Assembly: GCF_000526235.1 (NCBI RefSeq)
Contig: NZ_JAFR01000007.1
Location: 124,001-188,000 of the forward strand
Source: Acholeplasma granularum ATCC 19168
GTDB taxonomy: Bacteria > Bacillota_I > Bacilli_A > Acholeplasmatales > Acholeplasmataceae
Reading direction: 5' to 3'
Length of the DNA stretch: 64,000 nucleotides
A model generated the notes under the pieces. It had not been told where the DNA came from and did no database searches. It saw only the letters and a list, made by a program, of their open reading frames with translations. Position numbers and translations under genes: made by a program. Below are positions 61,700 through 64,000 of the stretch, piece after piece (positions within the stretch are counted from its first letter, which is position 1; each line of letters opens with the position of its first letter).

Positions 61700-63109
61700 A
61701 TGAAAGAAAAAACATTTGGAAAGAAAATAGCATTTGCTGCTGCCGATATTTTAGGTGGTGGCTCTTTTAATATTATTAATTTTTTATATACTGGATTTCT
61801 AGTATTAGCAGTTGGTTTAAGCCCATATTATGCAGGTTTGATTATTTTATTAGCAAGAATTTGGGATGCAGTAATTGATCCAATAATGGGCTATATCAGT
61901 GATAAAACAAAATCAAGATGGGGAAAACGACGAGTTTATCTAATATTCGTATCTCCTCTTTTAGTTATTTCACTTTATTTACTTTTTTATCCTTATAATT
62001 TTGAACAAGAAATACTTAAGGTTATAGCATGCTTAGCAAGTTATTTACTCTTTACAACCGTACAATCAGCAATCATGGTGCCCTACTATTCACTTGGTTC
62101 TGAAATAAGCAGTGATTATCACGAACGTGCCTCATATAATAGTGTTCGTTTAGGTTTTTCAATCTTTGCATCTATTATTTGTGTTGCTGTTCCCGGTTTG
62201 ATAATTTCAAGTTTTGAAGACCAGTCAATAGGTTACCAAGTTATGAGTTTAACTTTCGGTGTTATATTTGCTGTATCTACGATGATTACTGGTATTTTTG
62301 CAAAAGAAGAAATTATAACTGAACCAACTAAAGCTAAATTCAACTTTAAAGACTTATTAAAACCATTAAAACTAAAAAGTTATCGACAATACTTATATTT
62401 ATTTTTAGTTGTTCAAATGTGTATGGCAATTATGAGTGGTTTATTTTTCTTTTATATTGATTTTTATATTACTAAAACAGCAACATTTAATGGTTCTACC
62501 ACATCAGTTGGTTTAATCTCAGCTGCACTGATGTTTGGTATGCAAATTGTTGCATTACCTTTCTACTTAAAGACAATAGAAAAATTTGGAAAAACGTTTA
62601 CCTACCGCTTAGGGGCATTTATTTGGATAATTGTTGCACTAATATTACTCTTAGTTCCTCAAGATTTGAATCAAGTATGGATTATCTACTTACTTGCTGC
62701 ACTTATGGGTTTTGGTATTTCAGGACCCGGACTCATTCCACATACTATGTTTGGTGATGTTGTTGATGCAGGTCAATTAGTATTTGAAGAGAGATTAGAT
62801 GGTCAGATGGGTGGTTTTACAAACTTTGTTAATCAAATATCTCAAGCTATCGGACTAGCCTTATCGATGTTTATCTTAGGTCTTGCTGGTTTTGTTGAAA
62901 GCGATCTAACAAATCCACCACTTAATCCTTCACAACCAGAAAATGCATTATTAGCGATTAAACTAATTATGTCACTGGCACCACTTCTACTAATGACAAT
63001 TGGCATAATTGTTTCTCATCGCTATAAAATAGATGCTCAAATGCAAAAAGAAATTAGACTTGCAATTAAGGATAGCACAAATATCGATGAATTAGTTAAG
63101 GCTCTTTAA
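61700..63109 (+). CDS. Sugar cation symporter, GPH (MelB-like) family
   Basis: A 469-residue member of the glycoside-pentoside-hexuronide group. Twelve helices are predicted; the diagnostic first loop is LARIWDAVIDPIMGYISDKT (DxxxDPxxGxxxD), followed by SRWGKRRVYLIF (GxxRP replaced by GKRRVY). It imports sugars with Na+ or H+. Its gene lies one base before the acyltransferase gene, and a partial LacI-type site lies in the promoter, so it may feed the glucan genes 10 kb away; the substrate is unknown. Confidence 0.88.
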   Translation: MKEKTFGKKIAFAAADILGGGSFNIINFLYTGFLVLAVGLSPYYAGLIILLARIWDAVIDPIMGYISDKTKSRWGKRRVYLIFVSPLLVISLYLLFYPYNFEQEILKVIACLASYLLFTTVQSAIMVPYYSLGSEISSDYHERASYNSVRLGFSIFASIICVAVPGLIISSFEDQSIGYQVMSLTFGVIFAVSTMITGIFAKEEIITEPTKAKFNFKDLLKPLKLKSYRQYLYLFLVVQMCMAIMSGLFFFYIDFYITKTATFNGSTTSVGLISAALMFGMQIVALPFYLKTIEKFGKTFTYRLGAFIWIIVALILLLVPQDLNQVWIIYLLAALMGFGISGPGLIPHTMFGDVVDAGQLVFEERLDGQMGGFTNFVNQISQAIGLALSMFILGLAGFVESDLTNPPLNPSQPENALLAIKLIMSLAPLLLMTIGIIVSHRYKIDAQMQKEIRLAIKDSTNIDELVKAL

Positions 63110-63110
63110 T

Positions 63111-64000
63111 ATGTTAATGAAAAAAACTAATAAATTTGTTTACTTAATGGTTGGTTTTTTACTTAAACTTGTGGCAATTTTTAAGGGACAAAAAATCTTA
63201 AAGAAAGTTAAGATTACTGGGCCAGCAATCACTTTAAGCAATCACACATCATGGTATGATTTTGCATATACATTTGCAGCAATTTATCCAAAAGGGACTA
63301 CATTTTTAGCAGCAGAAAAAATGTTTTATGATCGACGAATGGGGTTTTGGTTAAAGTTAGCAAAGGCTATACCAAAAAAACTATTTAGAGCAGATCCAAA
63401 AGCCGTCCATTCTACATTTAAACTATTAAAACAAAATGAAATTGTATCAATATTTCCTGAAGGTCAAATATCTACGACTGGTCGCCCTATACCAATTAGT
63501 TTTGCTATTGCAAAACTAGTTAAAAGAGCAAGAGTTGATGTCTACGCAATTACTCACGAAAATGCATCCTTGGTCAATCCAGCATGGTCTAAAAAAAGCT
63601 TTAAAGGCAAAATATATACTTCTATATTGCCAATATTATCTAAAAACGAAATTGAATTCCTGTCTGAAAATGAAATCTACAATCGTATTGTAGATAAGTT
63701 AGCTGTTGATTCATCAGTTATTAACTTATCTAAAAAACTTAAGTTTAAAGGTAAAAATATTAAAGGTTTAGAAAACGTTATTTATCAATGTGATAAATGC
63801 AAACATGTTGGTTTAAATACACATAAAAATGAAATAATTTGTCCAAGTTGTAATTCTAGAAGAATTTATGATTTATTTGGTCTACTTGATAATAAAACAA
63901 TTTATGAAGTGTATGAAAAACAAAAATTATATTTTATCGATTCACTTAAAGAAAACTCTAACTTTAAAATTGAAAGTTCAACAATACTTGAAAGTTATGA
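63111..64000 (+). CDS. Lysophospholipid acyltransferase with C-terminal zinc ribbon, partial
   Basis: The 3' end is beyond the window; 296 codons are visible. PlsC motifs: SNHTSWYDF (H-x4-D, near residue 43) and SIFPEGQIST (near residue 113). After the catalytic domain comes a zinc ribbon, YQCDKCKHVG then IICPSCNSRRI (CxxC...CxxC, near residues 225-245), typical of Firmicutes forms of this family. ATG 63111 (or 63117) follows the transporter stop by one base, so the two are in one operon. Compare the Cys-less paralogue at 1-839. Confidence 0.85.
   Translation, partial: MLMKKTNKFVYLMVGFLLKLVAIFKGQKILKKVKITGPAITLSNHTSWYDFAYTFAAIYPKGTTFLAAEKMFYDRRMGFWLKLAKAIPKKLFRADPKAVHSTFKLLKQNEIVSIFPEGQISTTGRPIPISFAIAKLVKRARVDVYAITHENASLVNPAWSKKSFKGKIYTSILPILSKNEIEFLSENEIYNRIVDKLAVDSSVINLSKKLKFKGKNIKGLENVIYQCDKCKHVGLNTHKNEIICPSCNSRRIYDLFGLLDNKTIYEVYEKQKLYFIDSLKENSNFKIESSTILESY

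Overview
This window reads as chromosome from an Acholeplasma-like mollicute (Acholeplasmataceae). It is very AT-rich, and its genes follow Firmicutes gene orders (hrcA-grpE-dnaK-dnaJ, yceD-rpmF, T-box-valS-folC). TGA is a normal stop: the genes ending at 3815, 2198 and 23877 stop with it, and tryptophan is TGG throughout, which argues against Mycoplasma or Spiroplasma. A glycosyltransferase of the mono- to diglucosyldiacylglycerol synthase type and four phospholipid acyltransferases fit a wall-less, glycolipid-rich membrane. The genus is inferred; no rRNA or tRNA gene was seen. Most genes are on the minus strand and there is almost no intergenic space; no gene-free stretch exceeds 300 bases. 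I found no insertion sequence, prophage or CRISPR array.

Layout. 1-3777: a partial acyltransferase, then an operon of small membrane protein, Nudix hydrolase, SGNH esterase and RNA m5U methyltransferase. 3815-7057: a quinone/electrophile-resistance (Mhq-like) operon with two ring-cleaving dioxygenases, MarR regulator and carboxylesterase, behind a palindromic operator. 8056-13852: nadD-nadE-mnmA-recD2. 14004-17972: acyltransferase, Fur-like regulator, rsmH, rpmF, yceD, lplA. 18021-22595: hrcA-grpE-dnaK-dnaJ with a CIRCE site. 22750-26321: plsY, a PadR/HAAS pair and an MFS exporter. 26353-31800: a valine T-box leader driving GNAT-valS-folC-lipase. 31805-37756: engB, degV, lon (own CIRCE) and tig. 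37837-58639: a glycogen/maltodextrin region (pullulanase, ROK kinase, glycolipid glucosyltransferase, LacI regulator, glgB, glgP, then glgC-glgA), split by a 7.9 kb block holding an LLM oxidoreductase, an AbiEii-like protein, a SRAP protein, membrane proteins and a 1240-residue helicase. 58852-64000: OFA-type MFS carrier, DEAD-box helicase with an attenuator-like leader, GPH sugar carrier and a partial acyltransferase.

How it works together. GlgC, GlgA and GlgB could make and branch an ADP-glucose-derived glucan. GlgP and pullulanase could degrade it, and the ROK kinase could recover free glucose. The LacI regulator and a LacI/cre-type palindrome before glgP suggest sugar control. HrcA probably controls its own operon and lon, because CIRCE-like sites precede both.

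Most noteworthy: an in-frame fusion of a ring-cleaving dioxygenase to a C-terminal DUF896 (YnzC-like) domain; a HRDC/DUF4011-like/SF1-helicase/nuclease-like protein whose nuclease part looks degraded; a valine T-box placed in front of an acetyltransferase rather than directly before valS; and paired palindromes or hairpins before several transporter and helicase genes.
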